Origin: Chamaelirium japonicum
Taxonomy: Eukaryota; Streptophyta; Magnoliopsida; Liliales; Melanthiaceae
Direction of reading: 5' to 3'
Assembly: GCA_947650365.1 (NCBI GenBank)
Contig: OX393553.1
Coordinates: 65,909,611-65,973,610 of the forward strand
Length of the DNA stretch: 64,000 nt
Position 1 is the stretch's first letter, and every line of letters starts with the position of its first letter. This document shows, in pieces, positions 24,301 through 36,300 of the stretch. The notes beneath the pieces were generated by a model, which made no database searches, was not told the origin of the DNA, and saw only the letters and a list, made by a program, of their open reading frames with translations. Position numbers and translations under genes: made by a program.

Positions 24301-27300
24301 CCAAGATTTTGCTGATAAAATGCCGTAAGTGAGCAATTGTAAGAGACTTCATGAGAAAGTCAGCAGTCTGCTCTGTTGAGTGAATGAATGGTAAGGAGAT
24401 GGTGTGGGCGAGAAACTCCTGTCAAACATAGTGATAGTCAACCTCTATATGTTTTGTCCGCTCGTGAAAAATTGGGTTGCTAGCAATCTGAATAGCACTT
24501 CGGTTGTCACAGAATAGAGGTGTGGTCTCGGATATCACGACTCCCAGGTCGATGAGAAAGCGACGAAGCCAGACAATCTCTGCGGTGGTGGAAGCCATAG
24601 CCCTGTATTCAACTTCAGTGCTGGAGCGAGCCACAGACTCCTATTTTTTACTGCGCCAAGAAATGAGGGAGTCACCAAGGAACACACAGTAGCCGGTGGT
24701 AGAACGACGAGTAGCAACATCTCCTGCTCAGTCTGCATCGGAGTAGGCGCACAACACTAGAGTAGAGGTTGAAGGTAGAAGCAATGAATGGGTGATGGTG
24801 CCCCGGAGATAGCGGATGATCCTTAGTATCGCTACATAGTGAACAGAGCGGGGAGCCTGAACAAATTGATTGACAATGCCGACAACATGAGCAATGTCAG
24901 GTCTAGTCATAGTGAGATAGACTAGCATACCAACCAACATCTGATATCTGGAGACGTCCCGGAGAGACTCACCATCTGTAGGTAGGAGCTTCAAGTTAAT
25001 GTATAGAGATTGGTTGGGTCTTATGTACAATCGGGTCTGGTTATAGATGTATTGATGTACATATATATTGGGCTTGTCTCTCAATGAAGGAGTATTCTCA
25101 TTCTCTCCAAACCCTAGTCGTCATCTTCTAACATGGTATAAGAGCTCTATGGTTCTTCGGCTCCGATGACGACGACAACGATCTCCCTCTAGCTTCTCCT
25201 TCGGCACCGCAGCACCCCCTCCCGGCTCAGATCTCCTCCTCGGCTCCACTGCAACCCCCCCTCCTGACCTTCCCCTTCCACCCTCAGCTCCCCCTCTGCC
25301 TTCCCCCGACCCCTCCAGCCTCCCCGACTCCCCCTCTAACACCGCAACCCCCCCCCCCCCTCCGCCTTCCCCCCAGCCCCTACAGCCCTCCCCCAACCCC
25401 TGATCTTCCACCCCCCGCCAAACCCTCGATCTCCCCTTCACCTTCCCCCTGACCCCCCGTCCCTCCCAATCTCCCCCCCGACCACCGATCTCCCCCCGAA
25501 ACTCCTGCCTACCCATTCCCCACTCCCGCCTACCCCAACCGGCCCCCCTTTCCGACCCCTACAGACCCCCCGACCCACCTCCGACCTACCCCTCCCCCTA
25601 GCTCCCTTTCTACCACCGCAGCCCCGCTTGCCCTGCTCCTCACCTGTCATTTTCCCCCGCCGCTGCTAGCCATTTATGGCGTTCTCCACCATGCCGTCCG
25701 TTGTTGTGATCTCTCCTCCGCTGAAGACGATCACCTTTCAGCTGTCCTCGACCAGCGACTGACCTGAATGGTCGCTCACCGTTGAGGCCGCGCTCTCCAG
25801 TCGCGATATTTGGGGTCACATCACCGGTGACGACCCGCCTCCTGATGTCTCCTCCGGTTCCTCCTCGGTCACCAGTAGCGCCGTTGCTAGCGCCGCATCT
25901 ACTGCTGCTACTGCTGCCACCACGGCTGCCATCGCCACAACCAGGCCATCCGGGCCTATCTCCTGGACTCCGTTGCTCGTCCGCTCCTTACTCGCACCGG
26001 CCGCCTTCCTACAGCGCGCGTGATGTGGGAGTATCTGCAGGACCGGTTTCTCCCGCACGGCGGTGTACGCCGGTATCAACTTATCTGTGACTCGCAGTCC
26101 GCTCGTTAGGGGAAACGCACGATCCAGGATTTCTTCAGCCTAATGAGTACCTACTGGCATGAGCTGGGCTCGCTGATCCCCGAGTGGTGTGCTTGCCCAC
26201 GCTCCAGAGATTTCCAGCGCTACCTTGACGAGGGCCACCTGTACCAGTTCCTTGCAGCGCTTCGACCGAACTTCGCTCTCATTGCTGCTCAGCTCCTGTA
26301 TCGTGACCCATTTCCTCGGCTCGAGGATGCCCTGCTCGCCTTGGTTGATAAGGAGACTTGTCTTCAGACTCAGGGTACTTGTCCTCCTCTACCTGTCCCT
26401 GGCTCAGACAACATTTTGGCGGTCAGGTTCTTTAATGAGCCCGTATTCTGTCACTACTACAAGGAGACCAGACACATGAAGCGTGAATATCCTACACGAC
26501 CTCCACGAAACCCCCGCTGGAGTTCGGATGATAGAGCACCACGCTGGGCTCCTGCTTCTCAGAACGATCGACGCGACGGTCGAGGAAGATGGAGCCGTGG
26601 ACATGGTCAGTCCTCCTTTCGTCACTTTGGTGGTACTGTTGCTACTGTAGAGACTCCGGCATCTCCCGCTGCTACCACTGTGCCTCCTCCGATTGAGCCG
26701 GACCGTCTCCAGCGCCTCGAGGAGCTCCTTCTTCGCCACCTAGCCTCCACCGGCTCCCCGGCTGCACACGGCTTGTCTGCCACCTCTGGTATTACTGCTC
26801 CATGGATTTTTAATTCGGGTGCCTCATGTCACCTCACCTGTGACTCTGCTGTGCTCACTGATTGTTCTCCTACTCCCACCCACCTGGAGGTCCGCACTGC
26901 AGATGGGACTCTCGCTCCTATTCCGCAGTGTGGATCCATCACCACTACCTCCGATCCTTTTGGTCGCTTGACCCTACCCCATGTCCATTATGCCCCTCGT
27001 CTTAATATTAATCTGATTTCTATCAGTTCTCTTTGCGATTATAGACTGACTGTCACCTTCACCCCTTTTGTTTGTGTTGTGCAGGATTCGCAGACGGGTC
27101 AGAGGATTGAGCTGGGACGTAAAGCAGACGGACTTTACCAGCTGGACCATCTCCATGTTTCTCCTGTTCCTATTGCGTCTGTCATGTCTGTTACTTCTGA
27201 TGCCAACCTGTGGCACAGAAGGTTAGGTCATTTATCCAGTGATTGACTCAAAAACATTTTCCGTTCGGGCACTTTGGGTCGTGTGTCCTTCTTCCCTGTC

Positions 27301-30300
27301 TTTGGCTGTACGGGTTGTACATTGGCAAAGCGTTTAGCTCTTCTCTTTTATGTTAGTGCTTCCAGATCTATCGCTTTATTTGATTTAGTGCATTCTGACA
27401 TTTGAGGTCCTGCGCCTATTGTATCTATTTCTAGTTTCATGTATTATATGTGTTTTATCGATGACTACTCTCGGTGCACTTGGGTTTATCTTATACGTCA
27501 CCGATCTGAAGTCCCTCACATTTATAGGAGATTCACTACTATGTTACATACTCAGTTTGGTCGGCGCATCAAGACCTTTCGGTCTGATTGTGCCAAGGAG
27601 TATCTTTCTTCTGAGATGCGTGAGTGTGGTCGCGGAAAAAGATTCGGGTCGTCTTTATTGCGGATCACACGAGATTACAAATTTTCTTTGATCAGGAGAT
27701 TGTGGGAGAGATCCTCTGGAGGGTCCCTTTGATCCGCGTCTCCACGTGGTGTTCGTGTGAGAGCTCTGAAGGGGTTGCCCAGGACAGAGGTCTTTACAGG
27801 GTGAGGGTTTTTGAGAGGCTAAGGAATTTCCACCGTTGATTTTGTCCCTTCCGTGCTTCGCGCTTTCTCGGCTAGGGAGGCTTTGGGCTTCGTTCCTTGG
27901 TCTTCGTGTCTTCCTCGATCCTTGCTCGACCTCGGCGTCCTTGATCGTCGGTTCGCGGCGTCGATCGTGTTTTTGGCTTCGGCTTTGGCTTTAGCTTTCG
28001 GCTTTGGCGTAGCTTTGGCTTGGCTCTGGCGTTTGCTTTGCTTTGGCGCTTGCGCTTGAACGTAGGCGGGTAGAGACTTGCGATGCTTTAGTTCTTCCGG
28101 ACTTCGCGTCGTATCGGCTAGAACGTGCGGTGCTTTGCTCGTGACCGTCGTAGTTGCTTGGCTTTGGCACGTGCGTTGCTTTAGCGCGGGCTTTACCGGT
28201 GCGTTTGCTTTGGCTTCTTGCGTCGGCTTTGACTTTAGCTCTGACTCGATCTTCTTCTCGAACGACTGGCGTTACTTCTTCAAGGCTTATTTATTCTTTC
28301 GGCTTCCTCGACGGTTGTGGCGTCGGTCTTGACTTTTCGGCGGGGGTAGCACCGATGCTCGTGCGACGGTTGTAGCGTCGGCTTTCGTTGATGAAGACGG
28401 CGGGTGTAGCACCGGTCTCCGTGCGACGGTTATAGCGTCGACTTTTGTTGATGAACACGGTGGGGGTAGCACCGGCTTTGGCACGACGGTTGTAGCGTCG
28501 GCTTTTGGTTGACGAAGGCGGCAGGGGTAGCACCGGCTTCAGGCTTTCTTCTCCCGGCTTTCTTCTTCGTGCGAGGAGTCGACGCCTTTGCTGAAGACGA
28601 CGGGTATTGTCGGCTTCGATCTTCTTCTCCGGCCTTTGCTTATGGCGTCTTCGGAGCTGGTGAAGATCGTTGGAGCGATCGGGTGATGACGGCTCCGGGT
28701 CTTCTTCTCCAAGCTTTCTTCTTCGTGCGAGGAGTCGAAGCTTTGATCTCCGAGTGCAAGGTCTTCACGTTGATGAGGACTTGAAGGGCCAAGGACTCCC
28801 GTAGGATATGCTTGCCGTGCCTCGTGAAGCCTTCGGTCTTCGAGCGTTGGAGCTTCTCTTGCGAAGCTCTTTCGTCTTCGGCTTTTGGACCCTTGATGCC
28901 TTCCCCGACCCCTTCTATTTATAGGCAAAGGGGGGCGGTTGGGGGAGATATTGCTGAAATCTTATTGTTTCCTCCAATCTCTCCCCTCATAACCATCGAG
29001 ATATTGTTCCCTTATTTGGGGAAACAAACCCGATTTCCTCCTTTTTAGTTGGAGTGGTTATGGGCTAGTTGTGACTCGATCTTTAAAGATCGAGTTGTTA
29101 TTTTGTTGCACTTTTGGATCGGATGGCGACGCAACGTCATCTTGTCCGTTGGATCGAGGGATCGTCGCGGATCTACGGTTGTGTAGACATCCACGCCACC
29201 TCCCCCCGCATCAAGGCGGTTTTGACTTTTTCTCTTTTTCTTTTTCTTTTCTTTTCTTTTTCTTTTTCTTTTTCTTTATGGCCGGCCCCACCTCTTCATG
29301 AAGAGGGGGGGGGCACGGAGTTTCGCATGCGGGCCGTTGTGTGCGGGCCGAGTTTCGCATGCGGGCCGTTGTGTGCGGGCCCAGTTTCGCATGCGGGCCG
29401 TTGTGTGCGGGCCCAAGTTTCGCATGCGGGCCGTTGTGTGCAGGCCCATTTTTTTTTTTTTGTAAAAAATCGGGTTTGACCCGAAGGCCGTCGGGTGCGG
29501 GCCTATTTTTTTGTGTAAAAATCGGGTTCGACCCGTGGGCTAATTTCGATGCCCACAAGTGCCCCCTCAAGTTCGAGTGCGCCCGCGGGAAACGCGTAGC
29601 AGTTGGACTTGAGTCGCGTATTCGTGGGATTAGGTCTTTAAAAGGACCCCTGTTTTTCATTATTCTTCATTATCGGCGATTCCCGACGGCTTGGAGGCGA
29701 GAGCTCTGCTAGGGTTTCTTGCTTCGCAACGATGCCGAGGAGGATGAAGATGGTGACGCCATGGGGTTCACGGAGGAGGGAAGACCGCCGGCCCGTGGAG
29801 GGCGGAGGGTTGCCGGCGAGGTGATCCTTCTTCCTCCTCCTTCTTCTTCTTCTTCTTCTCCTTCTTCTCCTTCTTCTTCTTCGCATGGTGCGGGAGGGCG
29901 CGACGGGCGCGGCCGGGGGCTGCTGTGGCGGCCGGCGCGCGGGTTCGAGGCGCGGGAGGGCGCGAGTCGGAGGGAGCGAGGCGAGGGTGCGGCCGGGGGC
30001 TGCTGTGGCGGCCGGCGCACGGGCTGGAGGCGCGGGGTGCGGGTGCAGCACGCGGGGCGCGGGGTGCGGGTGCAGCACGCAGGGCGCGGGCGCAGCACGC
30101 GGGCGCGAGGAGGAGGAGGCCGGGGGCTGTGGGCCGGAGGTGGCCGGTGCAACGGCAGCACGGGCGCGAGGGCCGGAGCGGCGGGCTTGGCCGGGGACGC
30201 GGGCGCAGCGCGCAGGGCGCGGGGGCCGGCGGGCGCAGCGCGCAGGGCGCGGAGGCCGGAGCGCGGGTCGGAGACGGAGGCGCAGGCCAGAGGAGGCGGC

Positions 30301-33300
30301 GCGGGGGCCGGAGCGGCGGGCTTGGCCGGGGACGCGGGCGCAGCGCGCAGGGCGCGGGGGCCGGCGGGCGCAGCGCGCAGGGCGCGGGGGCCGGAGCGCG
30401 GGTCGGAGACGGAGGCGCAGGGGCCGGCGGCGAGGGCGCAGGGCGGCAGGGCGTGGGGCCGGAGCCGGGCGTGGGGCCGGAGCCGGGCGCGGAGGCGGCC
30501 GGTGCAACAGCACCCCCTCCTCCCCTCTGCATGTAAAAGAGATAGAGATGGGGGGGGGGGTCGTGGCCTTTTGCCATGACCCCCCCTTTTTCTTGCTTTA
30601 TTTGCCGAAAGCCCCCCCCGTGTTTTGATAGGAGAGAGAGAGAGAGGGGGTTGCGGTTTTTTTTGCCGCGACCCCCCTCTATTTTCTTTATTTGCGAAGA
30701 GCCCCCCCTGTTATTTTTAACAGGAGAGAGAAGGGGGGGTCGTGGCTTTTTGCCATTACCCCCCTCTGTCTTTCTTTATTTGCTGAAGGCCCCCCCCCTG
30801 TTATTTTTAACAGGAGAGAGAAGGGGGGGTCGTGGCTTTTTTTTTTTTTTTTTTTTTGCAAGGAATGTAGCCCTGCTTTTAGGCATAGTACCTTTTGAGG
30901 TACTTGCCATTGATGGGGCCGAGTGTAAGCCCTTCTGGCGTGGTGAGAAGGTATGCGCCGTTGGAGTAGACCTCTTTGACAATGTGCGGCCCATCCCACT
31001 TGGCGTCGAACTTCTTTCCTCCTCGATGCGAAAGGATGATGGGGCGTTTGACTGCAAGCACCAATTCTCCTTTTTGGAAGGATCGAGGGCGAATCCTCTT
31101 GTTGAAGGCTCGGGTCAGCCTGGCCTGGTAGCATTCCAGGCGTTGCTGGGCTTCGAGGCGCCTCTCATCCAGGGCTTCCAATTCTGCTAGGCGAAGTTGA
31201 GCGTTGTCGCCGTTGATGAGGCCTTCCTGGACGGCTATCCTGAGTGACGGGATCTGGAGTTCAAGCGGGAGGACAGCTTCTACTCCGTAGACCAGCGAGT
31301 ACGGAGTCGCCTGTGTTGGCGTGCGAAAAGAGGTGCGATATGCCCATAGCGCTTCGCCCATGCGTTCATGCCAGTCTTTCTTCGACTTCGAGACGACTTT
31401 CTCCAAAAGTTTGCAGAGTGTTTTGTTGAAAGCTTCAGCTAGGCCATTGGCAGAGGCGTTGTACATGGTTGAACACCTTTGCTTGATATCGAACTTGGCA
31501 CAAAATTGGCTGACGGCGGCGTTCTTGAATTGCTTCCCGTTATCCGTAACGATATAGCGAGGGATGCCGTACCGAAAGATGATGTCGTTCTGGATGAAGT
31601 TGATAACAGAGTGCCTGGTAACTTCTCGCAATGGTACTGCCTCAGCCCACTTGGAGAAGTAATCTGTTGCCGCCAGGATATAAAGATGCTGCTTGGATGA
31701 CTTGGGTAGCGGGCCGACAATGTCGAGTCCCCATCCATCGAAGGGCCATGATGCGATGGTTGGATGCAAAGGTTCCGGAGGCTGCCGGATGTAGTCGCCA
31801 TGCAGCTGGCAAGTGTGGCATCTCTTTGCAAACTCGAGGGAGTCCTTGATCATAGTGGGCCAGTAGTACCCCATCCGCCTGATGCGAAAGTGCAGCTTTG
31901 GACCGGACTGATGTGAGCCACAGATCCCGGCATGGACTTCTTCTAGTGCTGTTTCTGCTTCTTCTTTTGCAAGACACCTTAGGAGCGCACCATCATAGCT
32001 TCGACGGTACAACTCGTTGTTGAAGTGGAAGAATTTCAGAGATCGCCTGCGAATGTCGACTTTACGCTTTGGATCTTCAGGGAGCTTTCCGTGGACGAGA
32101 AAATCTATAAATGGTTGTCTCCAATCTAGCTCGTCGGTCATGAGAACGTGTACTGCGTTGACTTGGTCCGGGATCCCCATGGGGAGGCCCTCCTCGGTGA
32201 TCACCATTCTCTTACAGATAGGGATGATGAGTTGGCTTTTTTCTGGGAACGGAAGTGTAGCCGCCAAATTTGCAAGCGCATCAGCCTGCTGATTGAGGTT
32301 TCTGGGAACATGCTGGATTGAAGCATCTTTGAGTGTACCAAGGAGTTTCAGGGCTCGTAGGTTCAATGGCACGAGATCTTCTTTGTTGACCTCGTATGCC
32401 CCCAATATCTGCTGAATGACGAGTTGAGAGTCGCCGAAAATTGTGAGCCCTTGAAGTTTCATATCATTGGCGAGTTCGAGGCCAATGATAAGAGCTTGAT
32501 ATTCTGCCCTGTTGTTGGAGCATGGTTCTGATAGTAGAAACGAGAAGGGAAGTACTTCGTCGTTTGGTGTGACGAAGATAACTCCCGCTCCTGCTATGTC
32601 TTGCCTGGCCGCACCGTCGAAGAACATTTTCCAAGAAGGGGCGATGTCGATGCAGAATACTTCTTCGTCTGGGAGATCTTCCGATAGTTCCCATTCTGCT
32701 GGAAGGGGGTATTCTGCTAGGAAATCTGCGAGAGCTTGACCCTTGACCGCTTTACGAGGGACAAAGGTGATGTCAAACTCAAGGAGGAGCAAAGCCCACT
32801 TGGCCAGACGTCCGGAGAGCACTGGTCTTGACATGATATATTTGAGCGGGTCAGCTTTTGAGATGAGCCTGATGGCGTGAGCTAACATATAGTGTCGCAG
32901 CTTTTTTGTAGCGAAGATGAGCGCCAGACAGACCTTCTCAATCGGGGAGTAGTTTAGCTCCGCGCCGATGAGAGTGCGGCTCAAATAGTAGCATGCTGTT
33001 TCCTCGCCTAGCTCGTTGTCTTGAGCCAGGAGTGCCCCCAAGGACTGCTCCTGGGCGCTGATGTAAAGGACCAATGGTTTGCCTTGAACTGGTGCTGTCA
33101 GAACCGGGGGCTTAAGCAAGTAATCCCTGATGTTTTGGAGGGCTTCCTGGCAAGCTTCATCCCACTTGAACGCTGCTCCTTTCTTCATGAGGCGGCTGAA
33201 GGGTCTGCATTTTCCAGCTAAGTTGGCGATAAACCTTCTGATATATGCTAGATGGCCCTGGAGACCTCGGAGGTCTCGCACGGTTTTCGGGATTGGCATA

Positions 33301-36300
33301 TTGAAGATAGCATCTATCTTGGTTTGATCTATCTCGATGCCTCGATGGCGTACGACAAAGCCGAGAAACTTTCCCGAGGAGACCCCAAATGCGCATTTAA
33401 GCGGGTTCATGCGGAGTTGGTACCTTCGAAGTCGCTTGAAGATTAGCTCAAGGTCTTGAAGATGTGTTGACTTTTGTCTTGATTTTACCACGAGGTCGTC
33501 GACATAGCATTCTACATTCTGATGAAGGATATCGTCGAAAATTTTTTGCATGGCTCGTTGGTAAGTAGCTCCTGCGTTCTTCAAGCCGAAAGGCATGACT
33601 TTGTAGCAGTAGATCCCTTTTGGCGTGCGGAATGCCGTAAGCTCTTCGTCTTTGGGCGCCATCCGGATCTGGTTGTAGCCTGAGGATCCATCCATGAAGG
33701 TTAGTGCTTCATGGCCCGTTGTTGCATCCACCATTAGTTCTGTGATTGGCAGTGGGAAGTCATCTTTGGGGCATGCATTGTTTAAGTCCCTGAAGTCCAC
33801 GCATACTCTGATCTGGCCGTTCTTCTTCTTGACTGGGACCACGCTGGAGATCCATGTTGGATATTTCACTTCTCGGATAAAGCCGGCTTCGATGAGCTTG
33901 TTGACTTCACCTTCTATTTGAGGCACTAGTTCCGGCCGGTAGCGTCTTTGTCCTTGCTTGATGGCGCTAGCTCCATGCCTGACAGCAAGCTGGTGTACTG
34001 CAATCTTGGGGTCAAGTCCGGGCATTTCCTTGTAGGACCATGCGAAGACATCTCTATATTCTTGGAGTAGCTTGGTGTATGCGGCCTCCTCTTCGGGAGT
34101 CAGGAGTGCACTTACGAATGTAGGCCGAGGATCCTCTTGTGTACCCAAGTTGATTTCTTTCAAATTGTCGACGGTAGATTGCCCCCCTTCTTCGAGGACC
34201 GGCGGTGCATCGGGCAATTCGTCGTCCAAAGTAGAAGTAGCGTCGATTGGAGAGTCAGAAACGGTGATGTGATTAGCGGAGACCAGAATAATGTCGGTGA
34301 TGTCGCCTGTTTCGTAGAATGAGAAGGGTGGGTGGGTGGGAATGATTTTTCTCACCTCAGTGGGTGGCTTTCCCAAACGGTCGAATACTGACCTTCGCTT
34401 TGCCTGTCTGATTGGCCCAAGTCTTTTGAATACTGATATGGGATTTTGACTTGCCTGGTTTTTGACGTTCTTCTTTGGCATTTGAGGTGCGGTCTGACGC
34501 CGAGCTCGATATCGTCTTCTTTTGGCGACATTGGTGGAGCGTGCATCGGAGGTTGACGATCCTTCTTCTGCTTCTTCTACCAACTTCACCTCAATATAGT
34601 TAGAGGTGAAGGTCTTCTCTCCTGTTATCTTGATGACCATCGGGGTTTGACGGGAGCCGATGCCTCGCCGATTTGGTGGGATCTGCTCGCCACCCTGGAG
34701 TAAATGGGCTTGAGTCTTAGTCATCCCGTGTGGTATTGGAGCTGGCAGGAGTGTACTCATATGTGCAGCACTATCTTTGTCGTAGCCGGCTTTGAACAAC
34801 AGCTTGGCGGCATTTTGCCCCCAGCTTCCTTTTGGCTTGAATGTGAGTTGGCTGGATTCGAAGGAATTGATGGATCTTGGCAAGCTTGAAGCTTGCCCCA
34901 GGCTGGGTAGTGGCAGTGTCATCTCTTGCAGAGTGATGACGTTAGCTTCCGATAGCGGCTGGACTATCCCTTTTGGCGAGGCAAAAGGTGGTGATTTATC
35001 TTTACGAAGCCACTGAGGCGTGAGGCGTAAGACTGTCGTAACTTGGACAGGTAATGGAGTATGCTTCATGGATCTTGGCTTGGAACTGATGCGGATTCTT
35101 CGCCTTGGTGCTAGCACTTCTTTGACTTCGTGTATCGCCTTAGATGGTGGTACTGGATTTGGAGTTGGCAGAGCTTTGGCCTGCTCCATCCTTTTAGCTT
35201 TCTGAGTTCGAGGAGCTTTAGCTGGAAGGACTTCTGCAACAAGGTCCTTTGCTTGGTAAAATTTGGCATCGGCGAGGTGCGCTTCAGCCTCATTGAATGG
35301 CTTGTCGTCTGCAATAATGCACTTTTCCAGACCTTCCTCGTAATACTTGAGGCATTGGTGCCAGGTAGACACCACGACACCGTTTTCATGCAGCCACGGT
35401 CTTCCCAGCAAAAGGTGATATGATGTTTGACAGTCGATGACGTGGAAAAGAACCGTCGTGTCAAGCTGACTGATGGAGAGTTTTAGACGAATGATCCCTA
35501 TGGTGGACTGCCCTCCTTGGTTGAACCCTTGGATGACCAGCTGGCTTTGTGAGAGCTGGTCGGTGGTGATGTCGAGCTGGCGCATTGTTTGGATAGGCAT
35601 GATGTTGACGGCGGAGCCGCAATCCAACAGGATTCGATTTACTGGCTTCTCATTGATGTATCCCGAGACATAGACGGGTCGATTGTGCAATCGTGTGCCG
35701 AGCTGCAGATCTTCATCCGAGAAAGTTATCGCTGCGTTACATGAGACAATAGATTTGTCCTTCTCGGCGTTTTTCTTCTTTCTTTTGTAGCTGTCTGGGT
35801 CTGTCAAAGCCTCGGCCATTGCTAGGCGAGCTTTCTCTGGGAGGTGTAGTACTTCTATGAGTGGCAAGTGTAGAATTGCCTCATCGCAAGCAGCAGTGTT
35901 TTCTTTGTCGAAATCATCCTCCTCGTTGTCGGTGTTGCTTTCTTCAGAAGGCTTGATCCTATCTTCTTCTTCCGGTGCCGTGTGAATCTCAACCATGCAA
36001 CAGGAGGCTTCGCATTGCTGATCAGATGGGAGGAAGTAATCGGGGAAGAACTCCTGCAACGTTGTCGGTTCTGGAGGGTTTTGCAGGAGGAGATCATCAG
36101 GATCTGCCGGCGGTACTTTGAATCCCCTCCTTCCTGGAGCTTTGCTTTTCTTTTTGTAAGTTTTTCGTTCTGGAAGCTTCCTTGTTACCCGATCGAGCTT
36201 GCGACTTTTTGGCATCCATGGCCTTCGTCTGCGGGGTAACATGACCCAGGCATCTTCATCAGTGGATTCTTCGTTACCAAGGTGAAGGTCTGGAATGGCA

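Noticed and set aside
29719..30628. Several 200-290-residue open frames on both strands
   Set aside because: All lie in the GC-rich 135-bp repeat region of the gypsy 3' untranslated region, where stops are rare by composition. The peptides are Arg/Gly/Ala or Pro/Arg runs.
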